50,046 nt of DNA from a virus. Position numbers and translations under genes: made by a program. The notes below the pieces were generated by a model. It did not search any database, was not told the origin of the DNA, and worked only from the letters and a program-made list of their open reading frames with translations. The stretch spans positions 1 through 50,046 of IMG/VR virus record IMGVR_UViG_3300047994_000044; one strand, given 5' to 3'. Shown piece by piece: positions 16,502 through 23,789 of the stretch. Numbering within the stretch: the first letter of the stretch is position 1; the number at the start of each line of letters is the position of its first letter.

Positions 16502-16898
16502 TTTATTTAAGGGCGTGGGCCTAGAAGTGACTTTGACAAAGCCGGATAGTTTCAACATTATCCGTGAATCGTTGACCCGTATTGGTGTTGCTGCCAAGAA
16601 CGAAAACATCCTTTACCAGTCTGCACATATTCTCCATAAGCAAGGTCGCTATTCCATAGTTCATTTCAAAGAGCTATTCGCTTTGGATGGTAAGCCATCT
16701 ACAATTACCGAGAATGACTATCAACGTCGTAATACGATTGCCAAGCTTTTAGCCCAATGGGAACTATTAACAATCATTCCTGAGATTCCAGAAACCGATT
16801 TAGCTCCATTGTCTCAGATCAAGATTATCTCTTTCAAAGACAAAGCTGATTGGCAGCTTGTTGCCAAGTACAGCATAGGAACTAAGAAGAAACTTTAA
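16494..16898 (+). CDS. regA: RegA-like translational repressor
   Basis: The 134-aa product follows T4 RegA (about 122 aa) closely: EVTLTKPDSF, ESLTRIGVA, LYQSAHILHKQGRY, IVHFKELFALDGK and a final KIISFKDKADW segment. RegA binds the start regions of replication mRNAs and represses their translation. The ATG at 16494 is chosen over a GTG at 16485 because it matches the expected N-terminus. Gene order 45-44-62-regA is as in T4. Confidence 0.92.
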   Translation: MDDLFKGVGLEVTLTKPDSFNIIRESLTRIGVAAKNENILYQSAHILHKQGRYSIVHFKELFALDGKPSTITENDYQRRNTIAKLLAQWELLTIIPEIPETDLAPLSQIKIISFKDKADWQLVAKYSIGTKKKL

Positions 16899-16911
16899 TA
16901 TGCATAAACAT

Positions 16912-16930
16912 CATGTGATCCCATCACATG
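16912..16930 (+). promoter_or_regulatory. Perfect hairpin that contains the next start codon
   Basis: CATGTGAT (16912-16919), loop CCC, ATCACATG (16923-16930). The ATG of the downstream gene at 16928 is the last three bases of the 3' arm. No Shine-Dalgarno is present. It lies 14 bases after the regA stop. Confidence 0.7.
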
Positions 16931-18319
16931 TTACAGGTGGGATGGAGAAATCAAATTAAAAGTTGGGACGTATTTGATACTTTAATAGCTCGTCGCTATG
17001 TTCGATCTGATACCATTTGGAAAAAGATGGGTGAAGAGATCGATATACCTAATTTTGAATTCCATCGAAAGCAATGCAACTATGGTCCATTGCGTAATAT
17101 CTATACTCAATTAGCCAACCGTGGCGTCATTCCGCACCATTTAATTGATCAGATGATGGAGTACGAGGTTCAATATGAAGAAGATGTCTGTTTTCCGATT
17201 AAAGAAACCATGGAACAAGTCAGTCATGGTGATCTTCTCGTTAGTGATATGTACCTACCTCCTGCTGATATCCTTCGTCTTGTTCGCTCGTGTGGATTGG
17301 ACAAACAAGTCACTATTCATGCTTCCCTCGCTGACAAGCAGCATGGAGTATTCTGGAAGGCAATGAGAGGGCATCTGAGCCTAGAAAGTCACACAGGGGA
17401 TAATGGGCATGCCGACATCAAGCTAGCCGCCCAGGAAGGCTTTAAAGTCGTCCATTATGTTAAATCAGAACAGACCAAAATGGAAAAAGAACTTGAGGCT
17501 AAAGGTCTCAGGGAATTGTCCATGCTGGTGCGCGAAACCAGGCTTAGAAATCATGAGCATTTTGCCGAAATCTTCACAGTCTCTAATCAGCTAAACCTTC
17601 CTTGGATTTTCGTCTGCTGTGAGTTATTGCGTAGGAAACATCCAAACAGGAAACCCGTATTCCTGGGTCGAGACTGCCAACTGTTCTACAAGATCTTTAA
17701 TACTTACTTTAGTGAAGCATCTTATTACTTACCGTTTAGTCGTCGGGCAGCATACAAAGATCCTAAAGCGGCTGTTCAGTACATCAAGTCGCATGTTCCG
17801 GAAAATTACATTCTGGTCGATATCTCTAGTACGGGTAGGACTTGGAACATGATCGGACAACACCATGTGTTTGATATCGAGATTCTACATTTCGATCATC
17901 GCAATGACATTCCTATTCCAAAGAATTTTACTTGGTTTAACAAAGATTATAGTGGGAACGCCAGGGGTACCAATTTATTGTTGGAAATCTTTAATTGTGC
18001 TGACCACGGAATGATGGATGAGATTCGATTGGTCAACGGTTTACCTATAGCTAAATTCGATTCAAGCTATGAAATAGATCCAGAACACATCAAAGCTATT
18101 CATCAACCATTCAAGACTGCCTTAGAATTAAAGAAGCACTACCACATGTTGAAGTCTGAAATGGCACAGATCGATGAAAAGACTTTGTGGTATTTCTTCG
18201 ATGTCTTGCCTAGGTCAATATGTGTCTTTCAAGACTCTTTGAGGGATACGACATTCAAAGTTTTCTATGAAAAACATAAAGAATATCTGACAGAATTGAT
18301 GACACAATTACGTTATTAA
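16928..18319 (+). CDS. HAD-like phosphatase/surface-polysaccharide-type protein
   Basis: A 463-aa protein with an N-terminal SWDVFDTLIARR motif (residues about 12-23), the DxFDT form of HAD motif I, and LLVSDMYLP near 100, the second HAD motif. Such long HAD-like proteins occur in cell-surface glycan biosynthesis clusters. The C-terminal half is unassigned. The start is uncertain: the first ATG is inside a hairpin and lacks a Shine-Dalgarno, and a GTG at 16937 is an alternative. Confidence 0.65.
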   Translation: MLQVGWRNQIKSWDVFDTLIARRYVRSDTIWKKMGEEIDIPNFEFHRKQCNYGPLRNIYTQLANRGVIPHHLIDQMMEYEVQYEEDVCFPIKETMEQVSHGDLLVSDMYLPPADILRLVRSCGLDKQVTIHASLADKQHGVFWKAMRGHLSLESHTGDNGHADIKLAAQEGFKVVHYVKSEQTKMEKELEAKGLRELSMLVRETRLRNHEHFAEIFTVSNQLNLPWIFVCCELLRRKHPNRKPVFLGRDCQLFYKIFNTYFSEASYYLPFSRRAAYKDPKAAVQYIKSHVPENYILVDISSTGRTWNMIGQHHVFDIEILHFDHRNDIPIPKNFTWFNKDYSGNARGTNLLLEIFNCADHGMMDEIRLVNGLPIAKFDSSYEIDPEHIKAIHQPFKTALELKKHYHMLKSEMAQIDEKTLWYFFDVLPRSICVFQDSLRDTTFKVFYEKHKEYLTELMTQLRY

Positions 18320-18328
18320 GGCACCTTG

Positions 18329-18361
18329 TGCTATACTGTTAACACTTCATTAATAGGTGTT
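18329..18361 (+). promoter_or_regulatory. Extended -10 promoter fused to a hairpin before the cupin gene
   Basis: TGcTATACT (18329-18337) is an extended -10. It is followed by AACACTT (18341-18347) and AGGTGTT (18355-18361), which form a 7-bp hairpin just before the ATG at 18364 and cover the AGG. The predicted start near 18344 is inside the 5' arm. Confidence 0.55.
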
Positions 18362-18363
18362 CG

Positions 18364-18900
18364 ATGTTCCAATGGTTGCTGAACAAGCTAGAAGCTAATG
18401 GCCGAAAACTGGTGATCTACGACAGAGACGGAGTAGATCCGTATCTTACGCGCTATTACCTTGCCTATCCTGATGGCGACGCTAGGAAAGCGACTGGGGT
18501 AAGGGAAGACATCCCTTACAATACATTCCTCCATCAGTTCATACGATCAGATGATGATGTGTTTCATACACATCCTTGGGATTGGTATTTCACCGTCATT
18601 TTGAAAGGTGGTTACTGGGCGCATTCCCCATGGGGAACAAAATGGATGGGTCCAGGTACGGTTAAGTATCAAAATTGTCGAACTATGCGTCAGTGGTACA
18701 ACAAAGATCTTGGAAAGAGTTTCCTACTTCCAGCAAATTTACATTGGGTTGAGATACCAAAGCCTGGTAAAACTTGGACACTTTTTACACGCGGAAAGAC
18801 AATCAACAAAGGCTTTTGGGGTTTCTGGCCAGATAGAACAACAGCAGACATCGTTAGGCACGATATCTACTTAGAAAAACAAAGGATTAAAAATGGTTAA
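18364..18900 (+). CDS. Cupin-like phage protein
   Basis: The 178-aa protein contains DDVFHTHPWDWYFTVILKGG near residues 61-80, where the HxH and later Glu match the metal-binding motif of the cupin barrel. A second barrel strand region LPANLHWVEIP follows near 120. Cupins include oxygenases, isomerases and sugar-binding proteins, and the substrate here is unknown. It overlaps the next gene by 8 bp. Confidence 0.65.
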   Translation: MFQWLLNKLEANGRKLVIYDRDGVDPYLTRYYLAYPDGDARKATGVREDIPYNTFLHQFIRSDDDVFHTHPWDWYFTVILKGGYWAHSPWGTKWMGPGTVKYQNCRTMRQWYNKDLGKSFLLPANLHWVEIPKPGKTWTLFTRGKTINKGFWGFWPDRTTADIVRHDIYLEKQRIKNG

Positions 18901-19735
18901 TGGTTGGAGTGGAAATAACCATTCAAAAAGAAAAATACAAATTCTTACATGTGGATCTTGCGGTGATGAGTTTGAAACTAAACATCCTGTAAAATCTAAA
19001 GATGGTATATGGAGATGTAAGAATTGTAACAAAAGAAGTAATGAGTTTCATACTAAATTAACTGATGCAGAATACAATGAAATGTTTCTGAATCAGGGTG
19101 GGGTGTGTGCTATTTGTAAAAAACCTGAATTTAGAAAGATGCGTGGATCTGATGCAGTTAGAAAACTGTGCGTAGATCACGATCACGAGACTGGAAAGGT
19201 TCGAGCATTATTATGTGGTCATTGTAATACTGCTATAGGTATGTTGAAAGAAAACGTGTCAACACTAATTAATGCTAAAGTTTATTTACAAAAACATAGT
19301 GATAAAATTCCTTCTTGGGATCAATATTTTATGGATTTAGCTCTTTTGGCTTCCACTCGCTCAAAAGATCCTTCAACAAAAGTTGGTGCTATTTTGGTTA
19401 AAAATAAGAGAATAGTGTCTACAGGATACAATGGTATGCCTTTTATGGTGGACGACACCATTCCTGAAAGATGGGAAAGACCCGATAAGTATAATTTTGT
19501 AATTCATGCTGAGGCTAACGCGATAGCTTTTGCGAACGGTGTTAGGGATTTGGATGTAGTTTACACGACACTGTTTCCTTGTACCAGTTGTGCTTGTTTA
19601 TTGATACAAACTGGGGTTAAAGAGATTGTGTATGACACAAAAATCAATCCTAGATTTGAAAGAGAATTTGCAATTTCAAAACAAATGTTTGACGAATCTA
19701 ATGTTAAAGTTAGACCATTCGATAGAAGTTGTTAA
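18893..19735 (+). CDS. Endonuclease VII-like domain fused to dCMP deaminase
   Basis: A 280-aa protein of two complete domains. Residues 1-135: a zinc ribbon (CGSCG, CKNC) and an endonuclease VII HNH core with CAIC, DHDHE near 95-99 and CGHCN. Residues about 142-280: a dCMP deaminase that begins WDQYFMDLALLASTRSKDPS, with zinc motifs HAEANAI near 204 and PCTSC near 228. The deaminase makes dUMP for thymidylate synthesis and fits the ThyX in this window. No stop or frameshift separates the domains. The DNA looks more AT-rich than its neighbours, which suggests recent arrival of the first domain. Confidence 0.88.
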   Translation: MVNGWSGNNHSKRKIQILTCGSCGDEFETKHPVKSKDGIWRCKNCNKRSNEFHTKLTDAEYNEMFLNQGGVCAICKKPEFRKMRGSDAVRKLCVDHDHETGKVRALLCGHCNTAIGMLKENVSTLINAKVYLQKHSDKIPSWDQYFMDLALLASTRSKDPSTKVGAILVKNKRIVSTGYNGMPFMVDDTIPERWERPDKYNFVIHAEANAIAFANGVRDLDVVYTTLFPCTSCACLLIQTGVKEIVYDTKINPRFEREFAISKQMFDESNVKVRPFDRSC

Positions 19736-19928
19736 ATTGAAAAGTGTTTGGGATGATCCAGTACCAGAGCCAGTAAGTCCTTGCACTAACCGATGCGGTG
19801 TTAGCAGTGTGACAGGTTATTGTGGTGGTTGTTTTCGTAAACTGGATGAAATTGCTAAATGGGATCAAATGGAAAAAGATGAACAACTTGAAGTTCTTCG
19901 TCTTGTTGAAGAGCGCAAAAAGAAATGA
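19701..19928 (+). CDS. DUF1289-like small cysteine protein
   Basis: The core matches the DUF1289 pattern: SPCTNRCGV, GYCGGCFRKLDEIAKW, then a charged helix ending RLVEERKKK. Four cysteines probably bind metal. The start is unsure: the ATG at 19701 lies inside the deaminase gene, and a TTG at 19737 just after its stop would give a 63-aa form. The family is common in proteobacteria and its function is unknown. Confidence 0.7.
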   Translation: MLKLDHSIEVVKLKSVWDDPVPEPVSPCTNRCGVSSVTGYCGGCFRKLDEIAKWDQMEKDEQLEVLRLVEERKKK

Positions 19929-20761
19929 AAATACATCTAATGAGCGATCTACATCTTGAGTTTTGCCGAATGCCGCCTTTACCGAGCGGTGAGACTCTTC
20001 TTTTGTCTGGAGATATCAGTTTAGCAGCATTGTGCAATCCCAATCGAACGGATAAGAAATCCAAAAGGATTCGTAAAGAATTTGAAGATTTTTTTGGTGA
20101 ATGCTCAGTAAAGTTTAAGAACACTTATTACATCATGGGGAATCATGAGCATTACCATGGTGATTTTCAAACTACTTTTATAATTCTTCAAGATTTTTTG
20201 AATCGCTGGAAAAACGTTCGACTACTAAACAAAGAAACTGTTGCTTTGACGGATAAGACACTACTTTTTGGTGCGACATTATGGACAAATTTTAAGAACA
20301 GGAATCCTGTTTCTATGATTATTTCTAAACAAGGAATGAGTGACTTTTGTGGTTGTATTGTAAACGGTAAAACAGTCGGCCCGTATAGCAATTCTTTGAG
20401 ATTTACACCAGAAGATTCTGTTATAGAGCATGAGGATACTCTTCAGGCATTGAAAATGGCGTTGGACGCAAACCAAGAAAAAAACTTTTTGATGATGACT
20501 CATCACACACCATCATATTTGTCTATTCACCCTAAATATGGTGATAGTCCATTGAACTATGCATACAGCAGTGATCTCAGTGAATTGATTATTGATAACA
20601 CCCAAATCAAACATTGGGTTCACGGTCACACCCATGACACATTTAACTATATAGTCGGAGGATGTCAGGTTTACTGCAATCCCCGTGGGTATACAAACGA
20701 TCCGAACGTCTACCCTGAAAATAGGGCGTTCGATATCAACTTTAGCTTTGAGGTAGAATAA
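19925..20761 (+). CDS. Calcineurin-like metallophosphoesterase
   Basis: A 278-aa phosphoesterase with metal-binding motifs DLHLE (8-12), GDIS near 29, GNHEH near 72-76, a TTHHTPS-like motif (THHTPS) near 197 and GHTHD near 236-240. It is distinct from gp47 and lacks an ATPase partner. Substrates of this superfamily range from nucleic acids to cyclic nucleotides, so the role is open. It is coupled to the VWA gene by a TAATG overlap. Confidence 0.88.
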   Translation: MKIHLMSDLHLEFCRMPPLPSGETLLLSGDISLAALCNPNRTDKKSKRIRKEFEDFFGECSVKFKNTYYIMGNHEHYHGDFQTTFIILQDFLNRWKNVRLLNKETVALTDKTLLFGATLWTNFKNRNPVSMIISKQGMSDFCGCIVNGKTVGPYSNSLRFTPEDSVIEHEDTLQALKMALDANQEKNFLMMTHHTPSYLSIHPKYGDSPLNYAYSSDLSELIIDNTQIKHWVHGHTHDTFNYIVGGCQVYCNPRGYTNDPNVYPENRAFDINFSFEVE

Positions 20762-21690
20762 TGAATAAGAATTACACACACGTTTCTTTTGTTTTGGACA
20801 ATTCTGGTTCCATGGCGCATTTACGAAATGACACCATTGGTGGATTTAATACCTTTCTTGAAAAACAGAAGGAAGATCCAGGTAAGATGACGTTTTCTCT
20901 TTACCAATTCAGCGGTGAAACTAACAGAAATAACGTATGGAGATGTGGAATACTGAATGCTGTTCCTGTTACGACTCCTTCTAGTCCTATGCCAACTGGT
21001 CAAGCTAATTCTTTTTCTATTTTTACTGCAACTAGTACAGCAGCCGGTTCTGCACAACCTCAATCTGTAAGTATTGGTGTTGCTACTACTACAGAAGGAA
21101 TGATATCTGGTCCAGCTTCTATTGCATCATCTTCAGTTAATGTATCGAGCATTTTGAATTTGTCACCAACAGTGATTAGACCAGTTACAGTGATGCCAAC
21201 TTATGAATTTTTGGATTTGAAGGAAATACCAAACCTTTCTACAAGCAATTATTTTTGTGATACGAACACACCGTTGCTTGATGCAATTGGTCATGCAATT
21301 GATGAAACCGGTAGACGTTTGGCAGCAATGCCTGAAAACGAACGTCCTGAAAAAGTAATTTTTGTTATTCTTACAGATGGTGAAGAAAATTCTAGTGGAA
21401 CTTATAACCACGAGCAAATTACAGCTAAGATCAAAGAACAAACAGATACTTACAATTGGGATTTCTTGTTCTTGGGTGCAAACCAAGATGCTATTAAGAC
21501 AGGTGGTTCATATGGAATAACTCGTGGTCGCTCAATGAGTTTGTCTGCAACCGGTGCATCATTTAGTTCTGGATACAACACTGTAAGTGAAACGGTCACA
21601 ATGATGAAGTCTGCAATGAATACGAAGAATGTGAATTTTGATGAAACTATCCGAGTAGCCGTTCTAGATGGAACTTATAAGGGTAAATAA
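20761..21690 (+). CDS. VWA-domain protein with Ser/Thr-rich insertion
   Basis: The 309-aa protein opens with FVLDNSGSM, a MIDAS motif at residues 11-19. A loop of about 90 residues rich in Ser, Thr, Ala and Pro (about 70-150) interrupts the domain before NTPLLDAIG and FVILTDGEEN. A YGITRGRSMSLSATG tail follows. VWA proteins mediate metal-dependent protein contacts. A role beside the larger VWA protein at 7913 is possible but not shown. Confidence 0.8.
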   Translation: MNKNYTHVSFVLDNSGSMAHLRNDTIGGFNTFLEKQKEDPGKMTFSLYQFSGETNRNNVWRCGILNAVPVTTPSSPMPTGQANSFSIFTATSTAAGSAQPQSVSIGVATTTEGMISGPASIASSSVNVSSILNLSPTVIRPVTVMPTYEFLDLKEIPNLSTSNYFCDTNTPLLDAIGHAIDETGRRLAAMPENERPEKVIFVILTDGEENSSGTYNHEQITAKIKEQTDTYNWDFLFLGANQDAIKTGGSYGITRGRSMSLSATGASFSSGYNTVSETVTMMKSAMNTKNVNFDETIRVAVLDGTYKGK

Positions 21691-21965
21691 TGATATTTGA
21701 TAATGTAAAAGTCGGTGATAAGTTTGTTTCCAAAACAGGCACACCACCTGGGTGGATTAAGGTTACTGAACTCACCGACAATGGCTTTAAATATGAGTGT
21801 GAACCGTATAATGTATATCCATTGAGATACGGTCCCTCATTGGCTACTAGTGGTGAATTTATTTTAAATGCTGTTCCAGAAAAACTCTGGGACTGTTGGT
21901 ATAGGAAGGAGTTTTACAATGAGCAGTGGGACTGGGTTGAACAAGCGTGGAAAAGGCCGAGCTAA
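21690..21965 (+). CDS. Hypothetical 91-aa protein
   Basis: Starts at a TAATG overlap with the VWA gene. The product is soluble, with a beta-rich first half (DNVKVGDKFVSKTGTPPGWIKV) and a tryptophan-rich end (WDCWYRKEFYNEQWDWVEQAW). The last 47 bp overlap a second small gene at 21919 in another frame. No family is recognised. Confidence 0.65.
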   Translation: MIFDNVKVGDKFVSKTGTPPGWIKVTELTDNGFKYECEPYNVYPLRYGPSLATSGEFILNAVPEKLWDCWYRKEFYNEQWDWVEQAWKRPS

Positions 21966-22032
21966 GCGTGGATCTAAAAAGCGTTTGAAGAGATGGGCAG
22001 CGCATCAGCGTTCTATTCGTGGTAAATCGTAA
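21919..22032 (+). CDS. Very basic 37-aa nested protein
   Basis: An ATG at 21919 follows a strong AGGAAGGAG Shine-Dalgarno (21903-21911) and reads 37 codons to a TAA that overlaps the next ATG at 22032. The product has 14 Lys/Arg residues and ends in an R/K-rich helix, like small nucleic-acid-binding proteins. It overlaps the preceding gene by 47 bp in a different frame. It is below usual ORF size cut-offs. Support comes from the ribosome site and the coupled junction. Confidence 0.7.
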   Translation: MSSGTGLNKRGKGRAKRGSKKRLKRWAAHQRSIRGKS

Positions 22033-22805
22033 TGTATACACAAGTAACTGTTATTACTGCCTCAACGGGCCGTGAATCAATTATCAATTGTATTGAGTCT
22101 GTAGCAAAACAAACTGGCCCCAGTGTGGCTAAGATTCAGCATCTTATTTTTGCTGATGGACCGGAATCTAGTAAGAAATTATTTCAACACATTCCTTATG
22201 ACATGATTAGTGGTCGTGACAAATATTCTTTATATAAAGATGTGGAATTAATTGAGTTACCTTTCTCTGTAGGTCAAGACCGTTGGAATGGCCACCGTAT
22301 GTACGCAGCCGGAACATATCTGGCTGACGGTGAATATGTGATGTTCTTAGATGATGATAATACTATTGATGAATATCATATAAACGATTGTTTAGAAGCT
22401 ATTCATAAAAATCAAACTGGTTGGGCTTATTCGTTACGCAAGATCGTAGACAAAAATGGTGTTATTCTTTGTAATGATGATTGTGAAAGTTTAGGTCCAG
22501 ATTATCCAACAGTCATCAATGCAAATGATCGTCTGGTCGATGTGAATTGTTATTTTATTCAAAAGAAACTTGCTGTTTATGTTTCACCTATTTGGCACCG
22601 TAAAGCTCGTGAACCAGGAGTGCCAGAAGTTGATCGTGCGTTGGTTCATGTTTTGAATCAGGCTACTAAAGGTGTTGGTACAGGTAAGTACACGGTGAAT
22701 TATACTGTCGATAGTACTAATCTTTCTGTTTCTGGTGAGTTCTTTGCTCGCGGTAACGAAATTATGCAGCAACGTTACCCAAATGGATTTCCTTGGAGAA
22801 AATAA
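22032..22805 (+). CDS. Family 2-type glycosyltransferase
   Basis: The 257-aa protein has a GT2 layout: VTVITASTGR at the N-terminus (nucleotide-sugar binding strand), SVGQDRWNGHR near residue 82, and YVMFLDDDNTID near 105 with the DxD metal site. The C-terminal half carries NCYFIQKK and WHRKAREPG. The sugar and acceptor are unknown. It is followed by another GT-A-like gene with a TAATG overlap. Confidence 0.8.
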   Translation: MYTQVTVITASTGRESIINCIESVAKQTGPSVAKIQHLIFADGPESSKKLFQHIPYDMISGRDKYSLYKDVELIELPFSVGQDRWNGHRMYAAGTYLADGEYVMFLDDDNTIDEYHINDCLEAIHKNQTGWAYSLRKIVDKNGVILCNDDCESLGPDYPTVINANDRLVDVNCYFIQKKLAVYVSPIWHRKAREPGVPEVDRALVHVLNQATKGVGTGKYTVNYTVDSTNLSVSGEFFARGNEIMQQRYPNGFPWRK

Positions 22806-23557
22806 TGATCAAAGCTGGCATCTTCTCATTTTTTATGAACAATATTCCAATGGAAGCTGTTCAAAGACAGCGAGCCGTTGTAGAAAAATATAATAAAAGC
22901 GGTCACCAATTTTTTCAGTTGATGACAACATTACGTCACGGTATTTCTATGGATTGTGCATGGCATATGAACGGTGTAGATGTACGCCCAGAGTTTGCTG
23001 GTCGAATCGCCAAGAAGTATGATTTCGATGTAATGTTTTTCTTGGATATTGACGCTGTTCCATTAAACGATAAAGCCATTGATCTTTATGTGGAGCAAGC
23101 CTATAATGGAGCTATCGTTGGTAATATTCAAAGAACCAACCATATTCAAAACGGTCAACATACTTTTGTCGCACCCAGTGCAATGGCAATCAGTACGTCT
23201 ACTTTTTTGACTATCGGTAAACCTTCTGCTCTGGAAACATCAAGGTCTGATGTGGGTGAAGAATACACCTGGATTTCAGAAAAAAAGGGAATCAAGGTTA
23301 TTAAGTACATGCCACTCAAGTTTGAGGCAGCGCCAGATGAGGCACCTACTGGATGGGCACTTGCTGATGGAATGCCGCGATACGGTTTGGGTACGACGTT
23401 TGGTGATCCTGTGACAGGTGAAGAGACTTTCTGGCATAACTTCCAGGTTCGTCTACAGGGTCAACCAGAAAGATTTATGCGTAAATGTGATCAACTACTA
23501 AATGATGGAGATAAAAATGGCGAACAGGTCGAGCTTCAACAGCACACTTCCACGTAA
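22805..23557 (+). CDS. Glycosyltransferase-like protein of unknown specificity
   Basis: The 250-aa product has VMFFLDIDAVPLN near residue 75, a DxD-like motif in a GT-A-type strand-loop, and SAMAISTSTFLTIG downstream. The start ATG at 22805 overlaps the upstream stop, and an in-frame TTG at 22793 is less likely. It probably acts with the preceding glycosyltransferase on the same acceptor. Similarity is to fold only. Confidence 0.6.
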   Translation: MIKAGIFSFFMNNIPMEAVQRQRAVVEKYNKSGHQFFQLMTTLRHGISMDCAWHMNGVDVRPEFAGRIAKKYDFDVMFFLDIDAVPLNDKAIDLYVEQAYNGAIVGNIQRTNHIQNGQHTFVAPSAMAISTSTFLTIGKPSALETSRSDVGEEYTWISEKKGIKVIKYMPLKFEAAPDEAPTGWALADGMPRYGLGTTFGDPVTGEETFWHNFQVRLQGQPERFMRKCDQLLNDGDKNGEQVELQQHTST

Positions 23558-23789
23558 TTTGGGAAGGTTTATTTCTTTGAGCAAGTCACCGCTATCGACT
23601 TATAACAAAGAGCAACGTCAGATGTTTAAGGGCGCAGGCCCAGAAGGATATGAGCGTGCTCTACGCATGCTTTTTATTGACGCTCATGGTCATCACAAGG
23701 GTTTCAAGCTTCAACGTCTAGCAAGAGAAGTGGTTGCTGAATTGAAGGAAGATATTGCTAACACAACGGCAGCAGTTTCAGCTACTTAA
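23517..23789 (+). CDS. Hypothetical 90-aa basic protein
   Basis: ATG at 23517 behind GGAG (23507-23510), chosen over an ATG at 23502 that lacks spacing. It overlaps the previous gene by 41 bp and its stop overlaps the polymerase start (TAATG). The N-terminus is Ser/Arg-rich and the C-terminal half is helical and charged. No family is recognised. Coupling to DNA polymerase suggests a shared expression time. Confidence 0.6.
   Translation: MANRSSFNSTLPRNLGRFISLSKSPLSTYNKEQRQMFKGAGPEGYERALRMLFIDAHGHHKGFKLQRLAREVVAELKEDIANTTAAVSAT

Noticed and set aside
16900-16959. A 19-codon frame starting at 16900
   Set aside because: It crosses the hairpin and has no ribosome site. A leader peptide cannot be excluded but nothing supports it.
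21683-21689. GTAAATA before the ATG at 21690 as a late promoter
   Set aside because: The bases are the last codons and stop of the VWA gene, with no hairpin. Chance is sufficient.
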